DNA from: Synaphobranchus kaupii
Taxonomy: Eukaryota; Chordata; Actinopteri; Anguilliformes; Synaphobranchidae
Reading direction: 5' to 3'
NCBI GenBank assembly: GCA_029718625.1
Contig: CM056379.1
Span: 54,085,579-54,149,578, forward strand
DNA length: 64,000 nt
Shown: positions 11,701 through 21,965 of the stretch, one piece after another
How positions within the stretch are numbered: the first letter of the stretch is position 1
How the letters are laid out: each line of letters begins with the position of its first letter
Made by a program: the position numbers and the translations under genes
Notes under the pieces: generated by a model
The model's database searches: none
What the model saw: only the letters and a program-made list of their open reading frames with translations
Told to the model about the DNA's origin: nothing

Positions 11701-12606
11701 AAAATGTGCCTAGAGCACATCTTTCAGAATTTATCAGACTTGTCAAGCCCGGGAACCCCAGGGCTGTATATCTGACTGTGACTTGTGTTTTCTCTTCATC
11801 TGCCTCGTGGCGGCATTGCAGGGTACTCTGGCACAATTCAGCAACTAGAGCTCTGAAGTTGATGGGAAAGAGCTGTTGCAAGGATTAGGGGAGTTTTATG
11901 GATACACACTGTTGCTGGGCCATTTTCTGGGATGTTCACATGAGAACATGGAGGAAATGGAATGCAGTACGCGGATGTTATTCCTCCAGTTTTCAGCATT
12001 TCACCTGAGCGCAGCATTTGCCTGCAATCTCCCCAGCTCTACATCCCATTGGCAGACAAGTGGGACTCTATGCAGCTGTTTGTATTGGCCTTTTAATGCT
12101 GTAGTAGATGATAACAAAGCACAACAACAGCAACCCAAACCTCCCCTCAATAATTCATTTCCGGGCTTGGGTGAATTTCTGCCTCCAGAGGACTCTCAGA
12201 TGCAGTTGGTTCAAGTGCTGGAGAGACTGTCAAAACAATTTACTATAGCATTGGAGACCAGCTGAAATCAACTGCCTTTAAAAAGTAATTGACTACTTAA
12301 GAAGGAAGAAGCCTTTATTACACTAGCCTTTCAAAAGGTCATCCATTAGACTGCAGTCATGTTGGCAAGGGACCCCAATTTTAATGTTCAGATCTTTTAT
12401 TCCCAAACCAATGATAAAACAGCTATTAAATTGGGTAATTTACAAAGAGGAGAGAAAAGCCAAGGGAACTGAAACTTACCATCTGAGCAGAGAACTTCTC
12501 CCCTCCTGCTTTTGCTTAGCCAGCAATGGCTTCTGAGACAACACATAATAGGGAAGATAATTGGTTGCATGCATCTGTCTCCATGCACTCAGAAGGTTTC
12601 TGAATA
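8800..12606. other. Long non-coding stretch with few recognisable features
   Basis: An inverted hAT-like end GGGGAAACACTG lies at about 8840-8851, with no partner seen. A G-rich homopolymer (six then eleven G, broken by one A) lies at 9665-9682. The rest shows no protein similarity, LTR end or inverted repeat by eye. Open frames such as 11876-12265 have no recognisable domain. Confidence 0.4.
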
Positions 12607-12789
12607 CAGTGGAAAGTCCAGGGATCAGAAAGTAAAGGTCCTGCCATGTTTTTCTTCCACCTATGAATCTGATTTTAGTAATTACTTCTACCTCCTTGCT
12701 GAAGACTTGTGCTAATTAGCAAATCCAGGTGATTTAAACAAAATACTGGGGAGGACCTTTACTTTCTGAACCTGGACTTTCCACCTCTG
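12607..12789. mobile_element. Small hAT MITE
   Basis: The ends CAGTGGAAAGTCCAGG and CCTGGACTTTCCACCTCTG are inverted. Inside them, AGAAAGTAAAGGTCCT mirrors AGGACCTTTACTTTCT. Flanking octamers TCTGAATA and TTTGAATC match at six of eight positions, consistent with an hAT duplication. It is 183 bp, the same family as 26445-26639. Confidence 0.75.
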
Positions 12790-14068
12790 TTTGAATCAGA
12801 TGACCACATGTACGAGCCAAGAGTCATTTCCGGTCTTACAACCTTGCATCTCCATGCAGTATAGTTTAATCAATACCAATTACCACAGACTATTAAGATT
12901 CTGCTGTTTAATCCCTGGCATGTGGGTTTCTTGAAATCTAAAGAGAGAAAACTACAGGTTTGCAAGCAGATAAATGTCACTTCAGGCTCATCAGTTTGTT
13001 TTACAAGATTAACCTTCTTCATTGCATAACTCTTTACCTCTCCACCAAGATGGAGAACAGGCAAGTATAGTTTCTGCTGGCTGTTCCATACCAAGAAGTC
13101 AATGGTGCAGCAGATTTGGTGTTTGCCTGTGGATCTGGGGCCATATTACAGAAACATTGTAACTCTGGAATCTTATCTGTATAGTAACCATGGTAATTTG
13201 AGTTTCAAACTGATTTAGGCAAATAGCCATTACAGAACAAAAGTTCTCAAGTCCATTTTCCTATCCTAACTCCAGATAGGAAAATTGTATTACAGAAGCA
13301 TCCTAACTTGCCAAAATCCTAACTTTAGGATAACCCTGTTGGTGTCAGCCGTTGGAATTAAAAAGATAATGCTCGCTAACACTAGCTAGCTGGCTAACTC
13401 CAGAACGTTAATGGCTGCTCTTTTATTACTTTTGGAGAATGATGGAAATAAGTGGCATTTAATTGTGGAAAGGCTTATGACCCGAACGATGTGTTGCGGT
13501 TTAGGGACAAAACACTTATTAGCTCCCATCACACTTTTAATTTGTCTGGCTTTAAATTGAAATTTAAAGCTCATCGTTTTTGCTCCATTATTAGGATAGT
13601 CTCGGAACTCGCAGTGCTTGTTGATGTCTCTGCTAGAACATTAACAAACTAACGTTGGTTTGTTTATTTACCCAACCGATCAGCAGTGCGCAATATGAAA
13701 AAAGTGGCGTTGGTTGTTGGGTAACAGACATGAAAGTTCATCAACGGTTTCTGATTGAGTATTTACGATTTCCTAACCTGAGATAAGATAGGACAGAGGA
13801 AGATAAGATATGATTCCTAACGTTATGTAGCTAATGATACACAGGGACATATTCAGACTTTGGCTTTGTGATCATGGGACTGGTTAACACACAGACTGTT
13901 TGATCGATCAGGCACTGGATTGGGCAGGAACACCCCCCTCTTTAGAAAAGGAGAAGGGGGGGGGGGGGACCCCAATTTAACACACACACGCACACCCTGA
14001 GGTGATTGGAAATGGCTGATCCACCCGTGTTTTATTGATGGTTCCAAGGAAATGAGCCAATCAAATGC
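12790..14068. other. Non-coding stretch with a 13-G run
   Basis: A homopolymer of 13 G lies at 13956-13968. Strings such as CCTAACTTTAGG near 13300-13330 suggest a decayed DNA repeat, but I cannot define ends. No gene was recognised. Confidence 0.35.
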
Positions 14069-14073
14069 ATGGG

Positions 14074-14843
14074 TGCCCTAAAGCCATCTACCAATTGGGA
14101 TCAAAGGAACGGGTGTGAGGAGTTGGGATCGGAGGACCAAACGTGATCGTGAGGGGATCAATAAGTTACCCACGGAACGTGGATAACCACAAGAAAAGGG
14201 ATGTGAATAAACACAAAAGGGAATGAACTCCCGGCGTATAGCCAACGCAAAACAACCCAGACAAGAAGGCGAAGAGTCGAGCAGACTCATGCAGAAAATA
14301 GGAAAGGAAAGAGATCCGCGAACGGAACTGGGAAAATAAACACAAAAAGGGGAAATAACCCACGGCGTATAGCCAACGCAAAACAACCCAGAGAAGAGGG
14401 CGAAACAGACTTGCAGACTCAAGCAGAAAGAAAAGAACGAGAAACGAAGAAATCCTCTGGCTCAATAAACTAGGAAAGAGCCTAAATAAGGAGGGGAGAA
14501 GATAAATAAGGTAACTGCCTCCGAGAGGACAGATAATAATAAGGAGAGACTAATAGGAGAGAATAATGAGAGACTTCAAACAGAGCGAAAGAAAGATCCA
14601 AAGGATCTAAACCTACACTCTGAAGCTAAGTGAAGTTCCTGCATTTCTTTAAAAGAAAAGAGATGCAGTCTTCCAAACCTGTACCTGCCTTAAACATGGC
14701 AAGTTTGACACAAAAGCACCGGAAGAGGAAAGCGCAGGGCGTAAGTAGGCAGCCAACACCTGAAACAGATTAAACTAATGAATGTTGTCCCGTGGCTCCG
14801 AAAGGAAACATCTGCAGAGATGGCAACCTGCAAAACCATGACA
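14074..14843 (-). mobile_element. Solo LTR, Gypsy-like, with a 5-bp target duplication
   Basis: On the minus strand it runs from TGTCATGGTTTTG (14843) to CTTTAGGGCA (14074), TG...CA. It is flanked on both sides by ATGGG (14069-14073 and 14844-14848), a perfect 5-bp duplication. The same LTR family flanks the Gypsy pol at 51.0-51.7 kb and forms the tandem-rich LTR at 57.7-59.2 kb. No internal domain remains, so LTR-LTR recombination is inferred. The open frames at 14078-14465 lie wholly inside it and are not genes. Confidence 0.88.
14206..14462 (-). repeat. 129-bp tandem duplication inside the solo LTR
   Basis: Two adjacent units start at 14206 and 14335 with AATAAACACAAAA. Each carries CGGCGTATAGCCAACGCAAA followed by a CAACCCAGA-type string and a CAGACTCA-type string. 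The related LTR at 51.2 kb has only one unit, so the duplication is specific to this copy or subfamily. Tandem units of this kind are common in LTR U3 regions. Confidence 0.8.
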
Positions 14844-14986
14844 ATGGGTTCGGTCGCGTCAGTGACTTTTGACCATAAAAACCCATGAAACTCTACCAAC
14901 GTTGCTCTGATGGTAAAGATGCTGTCTTACCCTACCAGATGCACCACTAAAACAAGGACGGACTTCGCTGCGTCCATGAAATAAAC

Positions 14987-17078
14987 TAGAGCCCGACCGA
15001 TATGAGATTTTTGAGACCGAATTTAGAGGGGGAAAATTCACCGATTATGGCAGCCGAAATAGTGAAGCTTTTGAGGCTTCTATGTGGATTGTGCACAGAT
15101 TTAGCACCAATATGACTATGCAAAGACACTCAGAAGACTTCTTTCTTTTTTTTTGTAACAAATAACTTTATTACAAAAAAATTTACATTATTGAATTATT
15201 ATAATATTAACACGCTTAACTTCACCACAGTGATCAAATAAAGAAATTAAATGAAATAAATAGCTAAATAAACATCTGTACTTCAGTAAGTAACTTACCA
15301 TTTCAATAAAGAATAAATAAAAATAATATGCTATTTAAGTGCTACACATTTTATGACACAAAGAAAAATGCTAGCACAGAAAAACTTGCTATAGCTATTC
15401 ATTGATATTTGTTATTCTGTTCATTAACTGCTTGATTGATAATTAAGAACTGGAAACAAGTTGGGAGTTAGCTATCCATATAAAGTAGTCTAAGGTTACA
15501 GGATACAGCCGATCTGCGCTTTCTGACTGGTCACATAAGGGGGAAAAAGAGCCAAACTAAATGTCTCGTTCACTGAACGACACATCAATTTCAAACCCCT
15601 CGGCGCTAGGCTCGAAAAAGTTTAGAAAACCCTTAAGTGGTTTTAGCCGTTAGTGTGTACATGATCGGTTACAGAAGCCTACCTGTAGAATCATTTTACT
15701 TGGGTCATAAATAAAAAAAATGGTACTCCCAAATTTTGTGGGGAATTTCGCACATCTTCGCAGTTAATTTGACAGTTGCACATTTGTGTTTATTTTATTA
15801 TTATCCTCATATGTTATCTCCGTATCTCCGCAAACACTTGGAAAGCGGCAAATGATCCATGTTGTTTATTTATGATTTTTTTTCCAACTGTGACGTTAAA
15901 TGTCGATAGTTACCAAGGAATGCAGAAGATACAATCCGCTATCAAGGAAACGTGCTGGGTGGAGCGCATTCTCGGTTTCGAAAACCACAGAACAGAATGC
16001 ATTTGAGTAATGTGCAGCCTACGAACAGGTCAAGGTAATGTTAGCGAAAACCTCTCAACTAAAACATTTCAAAACTAAAACCCTAGTGTGTATGAGTCCA
16101 TTAGCTAACGTTAGCTTGATGATTGGTAACAGATTCCATACCAATAAAGGTTTTTCCTCTCCTCTCATCCTAAGGTTAGCTGAGCAGGGGCTGTTTCACG
16201 AAGCTGAATTACTGAGTTATCTTGATAACCTACACTGAGTAAAAACCTGGAACCGCTGTATTACTTCAGTCCATGTTTCAGATTTGGGAGGGGTTTTACT
16301 CAGTGGAGTTATTCAGCCAACTCTGTAAGCTAAATGAAACAGGCCCCAGTAGTTGTCATTTGCTAGCTACCATTAGCTAGCTATTCAAAACAATCGTTGT
16401 CGTCACCTTAAGTCGGTCACGTTAATCCCATTAATTAATTCGATATGAAACTAAATGCCTCAGTTAGTTAAAATACGGGGGTGAATCTAAATGCACACTG
16501 TCCTAAAGATATATGTTATATCTCAATCGGTAGCCTACTCATGAATTATAACCTTAGCGAAGTAATAGTGCTAAGTAAAAGAGCACAACGAGGTCTGTGG
16601 ATGCATCTCACGTTAACATTACTGGTAGCTGATTAGCTTGCCGATAGCTAGCTAGCAATGTTATCATAGTTTACATTCAACGGCAAACATTTTTGCAAAC
16701 ATTAAGACCGCAATTAAAGAATGACTAACATTACTGTTGTGTAATACACTATTATTATTGACAATATTTAATTAGCTAGCAAGAGAAACTTGTTCCTTCC
16801 TTTCATTCAGTGAGTCTTCCTCCAGCGGCAGCGCGACTGAGTGAAGATTCCATGTCACATGATATGTTGAGGGTAGCGAGAACACTATATAGTTCTGTGG
16901 CGAGAACCACTAGAGAACCTCCTAGAGTGCTAGGAGCGCCCATGTGTCAGTGTAACAAAAACCCTATATCGCTCGTTCATGTTGGCCACATGTCATCCTT
17001 GACTACCCATGCAGTATGGTCCAGAAACGCAAATATCGGCCCGATATATTAGTCCTCCGATATATTAGTTGGCCTCTA
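14987..17078. mobile_element. hAT-type DNA element, 2.1 kb, no transposase seen
   Basis: The left end TAGAGCCCGACCGATATGAG and the inverted right end TAGAGGCCAACTAATATATC share the first bases and the CGATAT theme typical of a common vertebrate hAT family. The flanks are AAATAAAC (14979-14986) and AAATAAAG (17079-17086), seven of eight bases identical, an hAT-style 8-bp duplication. The 2.1-kb interior has no recognisable hAT transposase and contains a nested 161-bp MITE at 16187-16347. The open frames inside (for example 15776-16006) have no known motif. Confidence 0.8.
16187..16347. mobile_element. 161-bp palindromic MITE
   Basis: The left arm GGGGCTGTTTCACGAAGC is mirrored by GAAACAGGCCCC at the right. 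Internally, ACTCAGT-type strings and TGAGTTATCTTGATAACC mirror each other. The same family appears split by an insertion at 32353-33433. It sits inside the hAT element above, so it is the younger of the two. Confidence 0.75.
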
Positions 17079-18029
17079 AAATAAAGAAAGCTGGTTTACC
17101 TTCAACAGCTGTTATGAGGACACGTTTCTTCAGACTGTTCCTCTACTATCTTCCTTGTGGCCTGACCCAAGTGGACATCTGTGCGCGTCCACGTTGACCT
17201 GACTGGAAACCGGCCATGACGGCGGTGAAGAACTCTTCCAGGAGTCCACGCACCAGCCGGGACCTTGGATCAGCTGAGGAGCTGACATCACTTACGGAAT
17301 CGGGACTGGCCTTCCCTTTGTTACTGTTAAGTATTGAAGCGCATTTTATTTAGCACTGACATCAATTGATAGGCTAGCATATACCCTGTAATACCCAGTT
17401 GAGGTCATTTTACTGCTGGTTCCTATTGTTGTTTGTTTTGGTCGGAATAGCCAATTTCCCTGACCTTATAGTTTTACACTGTTAAAACTTTATATTTATG
17501 AGACTGATAAAACGAGCTAACCACAAAATATAGTTTAGAGTATTTCGAAACCCATAACATGAACTAACCCTCATTAATGGACTGTTAGTTTCTATATATT
17601 ATAATTATAATTAAGTCATCGAATATTATCCCTCATATTATACAAAGTATTGTTTGTTATTCATAATTGTAGCCAATAAAACGTAATTTTTCCAAACCAT
17701 TGTCGTGTCTACGTAATTTCACTAAGTTGGGCTCTACTGACGTATAGAATTCTAATTTATTCTGAATAAAGTGACCAAACCTCACTACAGTTAGTTATGT
17801 AGTGCACTTCCATTGGAAATCAACTCGCATTCATGTGACCCTGGACCGCATTTCCAGAAGACTATATATACCGGCATGCAACAGTCATGTGATCCTGGGC
17901 AGGACTTGACCAATCAGGACTGAGTTCCCGGTTCTGTAATACTTAGAGCAAACTTCCTGCTCTTACCACTTCTTAGCTTACGCTCTTACTCACTTGACGT
18001 TAGCTCCAAGTTATACGCGCACTCCACCT
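17079..18029. other. Non-coding stretch, possibly an LTR remnant
   Basis: A TATA-like ACTATATATACC at about 17860 and AATAAA-type signals near 17680 and 17765 would suit a retroelement LTR. I cannot find matching TG...CA ends or a duplication. The truncated Tc1 element begins at its right edge. Confidence 0.3.
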
Positions 18030-18744
18030 TCCCAGTTGCTCTGTGGCAAGATGCATTGTCGTCCTGAAAAATCCAAAAAGTCCAAATTTCAATGTACACC
18101 TGTGCATTGACTGTTGAGGTAATGATTGCCATCTCCCCTGGTCCTTTACCTGACATGCAACCCCATATCATAAATGACTGGGGAAATTTTATTGCTTTCT
18201 TCAGGCAGTCATCTGCATATGTTTCATTAGAACGGCACCAGACAAAAATTCCAGCATCATCTCCTTGGCCAATGCAGATTCGGGATTCATCACTGAATAT
18301 CACTTTCATCCAATCATCCACACTCCATGATTGCTTCTCTTTAGCCCACTGTAACCTTGTTTTCTTCTGTTTAGGTGTTAGTGCTGGTTTTCGTTTGGCC
18401 TTTCTGTATGTAAATCCCATTTAATTCAGCCGATTTCTTACAGTTCTGTCACAAACATTGACTCCTGTTTCCTCCCATTTGTTTTTCATTTGTTTTGTTG
18501 TGCATTTTCTATTTTCAAGGCATATTGCTTTGCGTTTTTTATCCTGACACTTTGACGTCTTCCTTGGTCTACCCGTATTTTCTCCTTTTATAACCTTCAT
18601 ATTTTGTTTATACTTGCACCAAATTTTAGACACAGCTGACTGGGAACAACCAACATCTTTTGCCACACGTGTTGGATTTCCTTCTTGTAAAATTTTTATA
18701 ATCCTTTCCATTGTTTCAATTGACAACTCTCTTGTTGGGGCCAT
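18030..18744 (-). pseudogene. Tc1 transposase, premature stop and truncation
   Basis: It starts at the ATG at 18742-18744 (MAPTRELSIETMERI). A helix-turn-helix with AKDVGCSQSAVSKIW and the GRPRKTS hinge follow. A TAA at 18421-18423 interrupts the frame just before MGFTYRKAKRKPALTP. Because the frame continues directly after it, this is most simply a substitution of a Glu codon. The DDE domain then shows VIFSDESR and FQDDNASCHRA, so the first two aspartates are encoded. Residues are missing between YIEI and IFQDD. Sequence after GKVECAY is no longer transposase, so the Glu of the triad is lost. This copy is dead by three independent lesions. Confidence 0.9.
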
Positions 18745-19091
18745 GTTTCCTTTCAATAAGCCAATCCTACAGCTTGTTAAGGTCTGTAAGCACTCTCTTT
18801 TAACTGCAGACTAATTAGCATTTTTAGACTTGCACCGGTATTTGTTTTAGAAATGCAAATTAAGATGATTCCATAATTTTTTCCCCTACTTGATCTGGGA
18901 AAAAATATACCATTAATTAAAATAATTCAATGTAATTTGTTTGAGATATGTTTCACAAAGCTTTATCTTATTCAGCTATTAAACAAAAATAGTTTTGTGT
19001 CATATCTGTTATTTGTTTATTTGCTACAAAGTAAAAAAGCTGGGTGAACATCCTCTAAGTGTGGTGATTCCATAATTTTTGCCAGGGGTTG
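18030..19091 (-). mobile_element. Tc1-like transposon, truncated at its transposase 3' side
   Basis: The right end carries GGTGATTCCATAATTTTTGCC at 19065-19085. An inner copy of the same motif, GATGATTCCATAATTTTTTC, lies about 200 bp inward at 18866-18885. This is the inverted-repeat/direct-repeat layout of Sleeping Beauty-type Tc1 elements. The opposite inverted repeat and the last third of the transposase are missing. The break is at about 18010-18030, where transposase similarity stops. Confidence 0.85.
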
Positions 19092-20854
19092 CTTACCTAT
19101 CTAACATTTTAATACTAAAATATTCACTGAAAAAAACACGTCCCTTTGTGTTTCTGTTTAGGTGTTATTCTCCCTTCAAAATGCTTTAAAAGCAGTTCTG
19201 CAAAAGAAAACAAACCTTCACCCCCCCTCTCCTCATATACTTTAGCACCAGGGTTTCCATTAGCTTTTACCAGTAAAATTTAAATATTGCCAGCCATAAT
19301 GTCCAGTAAAATCATTCTTTTTCACATTTATAATTTTATTAAAATAAATTACATTTCCACATATCCTTTTATAAAAAAAGAGATCATTTTCATTTTGTAA
19401 TGAATGTGTAGTGTATGTGCAATAAACGAAACAAACATTACGTTTGTTCCACTCTGATCAAGCGCATGCTTGAATTGGATGCTATAGGCCTAGCCACCAT
19501 TAGGGATGAGCGTGACTAGTTGGCTAGCCAAATAAACGGTGCTGCTCCTGCTTATTTGTAAATACTAGTCGGTTATTTGTTTATTAATTTTTTTATTAAG
19601 ACATTTACATTTTGTTTTAAACAGATAATTTGCACCCAAATTACTGTCATGTCTTCCTAATAAAATGTTGCTTTTTAAAAAAATAAAAAAAACGGGCCAA
19701 AATTGTTACCATACTCACGCAGTCACACAGGCAAGGATGGAAAAATGTGTTCCATTATACATACTTGCGTTCCGCATACTTGCACGCTAGATAGTACGTT
19801 CTTACAAGTAGGCATATACCAGCTAGAACGTACTTCATACTAGTATGCAAGATCGCAAGTACGTATGCTTCAATTTTAGAACACAATGACGTAGTGTCAG
19901 AATACCTTTGATCTTACAGGAAAAACAATAGAATCACCAACGCAAAATTACCTTACTATGGTACAGTTTGCTATGGTACAGTTAGCATCATTAAGCATTC
20001 AAAATGAACTACAAATGTTATGGTACAGTGCATGACATTATATAATATTTATATAATATAATTTATATTACATAATAAATATTTTGCCAAATTGTCGTTT
20101 TCATTGCTTAGACATTACTACAATGGTGAAGCTAGCTATTTATAACTTTGTGAGTGAACCATCAATTGAGGTAATTGTATGCAACCAGAAGGGGGTGCTC
20201 CCCAGACAATTAAATATTAGGTAATGACTCCCGTTTGATAGGTGGGAGATCCTACCAGTTATCAAATAACTTCCCCGCACAGGGATATTCAACTGAATGA
20301 ATTGGACAGAGTCTGAGTTAGAAAAATACAAAAGGTAAATTGTATTCCATTCGCTTAGTTATATTTAGAGGCTCACAAGAAACCAACACTTTAAGGAAGC
20401 CTAACCGGCATGACTAGCAGGCACAAATAAATTGATGGACAAAAACCAAAATGGAAAGAACCAACCTGTACAAATTAAGACACAGGGGCATTACCACCTC
20501 CTCTGACAGGAAAGGGAAGGAAGGGGGGAAGAGAGAGAGGAATGAGGCCAATGATCTTTAAGGGAAGAACGGGAGGGGTCCCCCAGTCCTAAACCACCCA
20601 GCCAATAAAGGGGAAGGTCAATAAAGAGGAGGGGCCTCACCCCAAACACAAAAGTTACCCACACACACTGCAATAAGGACACACCCCATACAAAACAACT
20701 TAAAATCTCCGTTGCGTTATAGCAAACGATTTGTCATTGCGATTTTCAGCACCCTGAGTTCAAAACATCTTCCCGTACCTATGGCCGACCTTATATCAGT
20801 TCGGGACGGAGATAAGCACCAGGTAGGGGTGGCGGCGGACACTGTCGAGGGCAT
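19092..20854. other. Non-coding stretch with one hairpin
   Basis: A possible hAT-type end CAGGGTTTCCATTAGC occurs at about 19251-19266. A purine-rich tract lies at 20510-20560. No coding similarity is visible. The hairpin is listed separately. Confidence 0.35.
19747..19884. repeat. 138-bp imperfect palindrome
   Basis: GTGTTCCATTATACATACTT at the left is mirrored by a GTATGCTTCAATTTTAGAACAC-type right arm. The centre has GTACGTTCT facing AGAACGTAC. It is probably a tiny MITE, with no convincing duplication. Confidence 0.6.
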
Positions 20855-20858
20855 ACCT

Positions 20859-21961
20859 GGGTCATTCCGTGTCAAATCAACCAGTTTTCTGAAAAATTCC
20901 TGTATGACCCTCTCAGATTTTGATGAAACTCAATCCTAATAATCCATTGTGTGAAAAATGAACACACAAAAATTTTTTGCCTCATACGATATGTTGTTTC
21001 CTCCTGAAATTTGCTCGCGCTCGCGAGTCGTGAAAACGCGCAAATGTGATTTTTTCCGACTTTGGAAGCTTCTAACTTGGGATTGGTAACAGCTATAGAG
21101 CTGCAACTTGGTATCCTAACTTACTTTCTTCATTTTTGCATGAATCACATCTATATGGCAGAATATGTGGTAATTTAACATTTATAGTATATGGTTTAAA
21201 GTTCATGTACTATTCTGTTTGATGTCTGATACATAATTTGACACTTCTAAGTAGTAATGTAACTCTTAAGACTTATGTGAATTCCCGATATGTTAAAATA
21301 TGTGTACTTTTCAAAATGCTATCTAACCATGAAGGAGTTGAGTACCAAAGCTGAAATTTGGTTGATGAGTAGATCTAATATATCTGTTTAACTGGTAATT
21401 TAAATTTCAGAAAAAGTTTTAACTGTCCACATGGTGATCCATTGACAAGACGGACGGTTGTGTTTTTGACTTTTTTTTCACCCGGACCCAATTTTGGATG
21501 GATGTCATTCCTTTACAAATTAATTTATTAGCCTGTACTTGCTTGTGACCATAGACATACACCTATAGATAATACATCTGTGATATGGGATGTATACGTC
21601 CACTCATATGGGCACAGGGTGACCTCGAAAATCACCAAAAACATGTGCGACTGAACAAGTGGCTACTTTGGGTGCATATAACTTGAAAAGGGAAGGGGGA
21701 AGTAATCTGCTTCCAGATTACTGATTTGTGCAAAACGGAATAAAGTAAGTAAGCTTCCAAAGTCGGAAGAAATCACATTCGCGTGTTTTCATTCCGAGGT
21801 TTTGAGCAAATTTCAGGAGGCCATATCTCGGAAATGACGTCATATGAGGCTAATTTTTTTTGTGTGTTCATTTTTCATATAATGGATTATTATGATGGAG
21901 TTTCATGAAAATCTGAGAGGGTCATGCAGGGACCACTGGTTGATTTGACACGGAATAACCC
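20859..21961. mobile_element. 1.1-kb DNA element with ~220-bp inverted arms
   Basis: It begins GGGTCATTCCGTGTCAAATC and ends with the inverted form (GATTTGACACGGAATAACCC). The arms extend to about 21080 and from about 21740, sharing TTTGGAAGCTTC / GAAGCTTCCAAA and a long CTGAAATTT-to-TTTCAG block. The tetramer ACCT lies on both sides (20855-20858 and 21962-21965). A 4-bp duplication rules out the usual hAT (8), Tc1 (TA) and piggyBac (TTAA) types. It would fit superfamilies with 3-4 bp duplications such as Academ or Chapaev, but the assignment is tentative. The 660-bp core has no recognisable coding capacity. Confidence 0.75.
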
Positions 21962-21965
21962 ACCT

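Noticed and set aside
11876..12265. 129-codon frame, longest in the 9-14 kb interval
   Set aside because: No domain, signal or splice-site support. One frame of this length is expected by chance in this much sequence.
14078..14465. Two overlapping frames of 114 and 99 codons
   Set aside because: Both are inside the LTR 14074-14843, and their internal similarity is due to the 129-bp tandem duplication.
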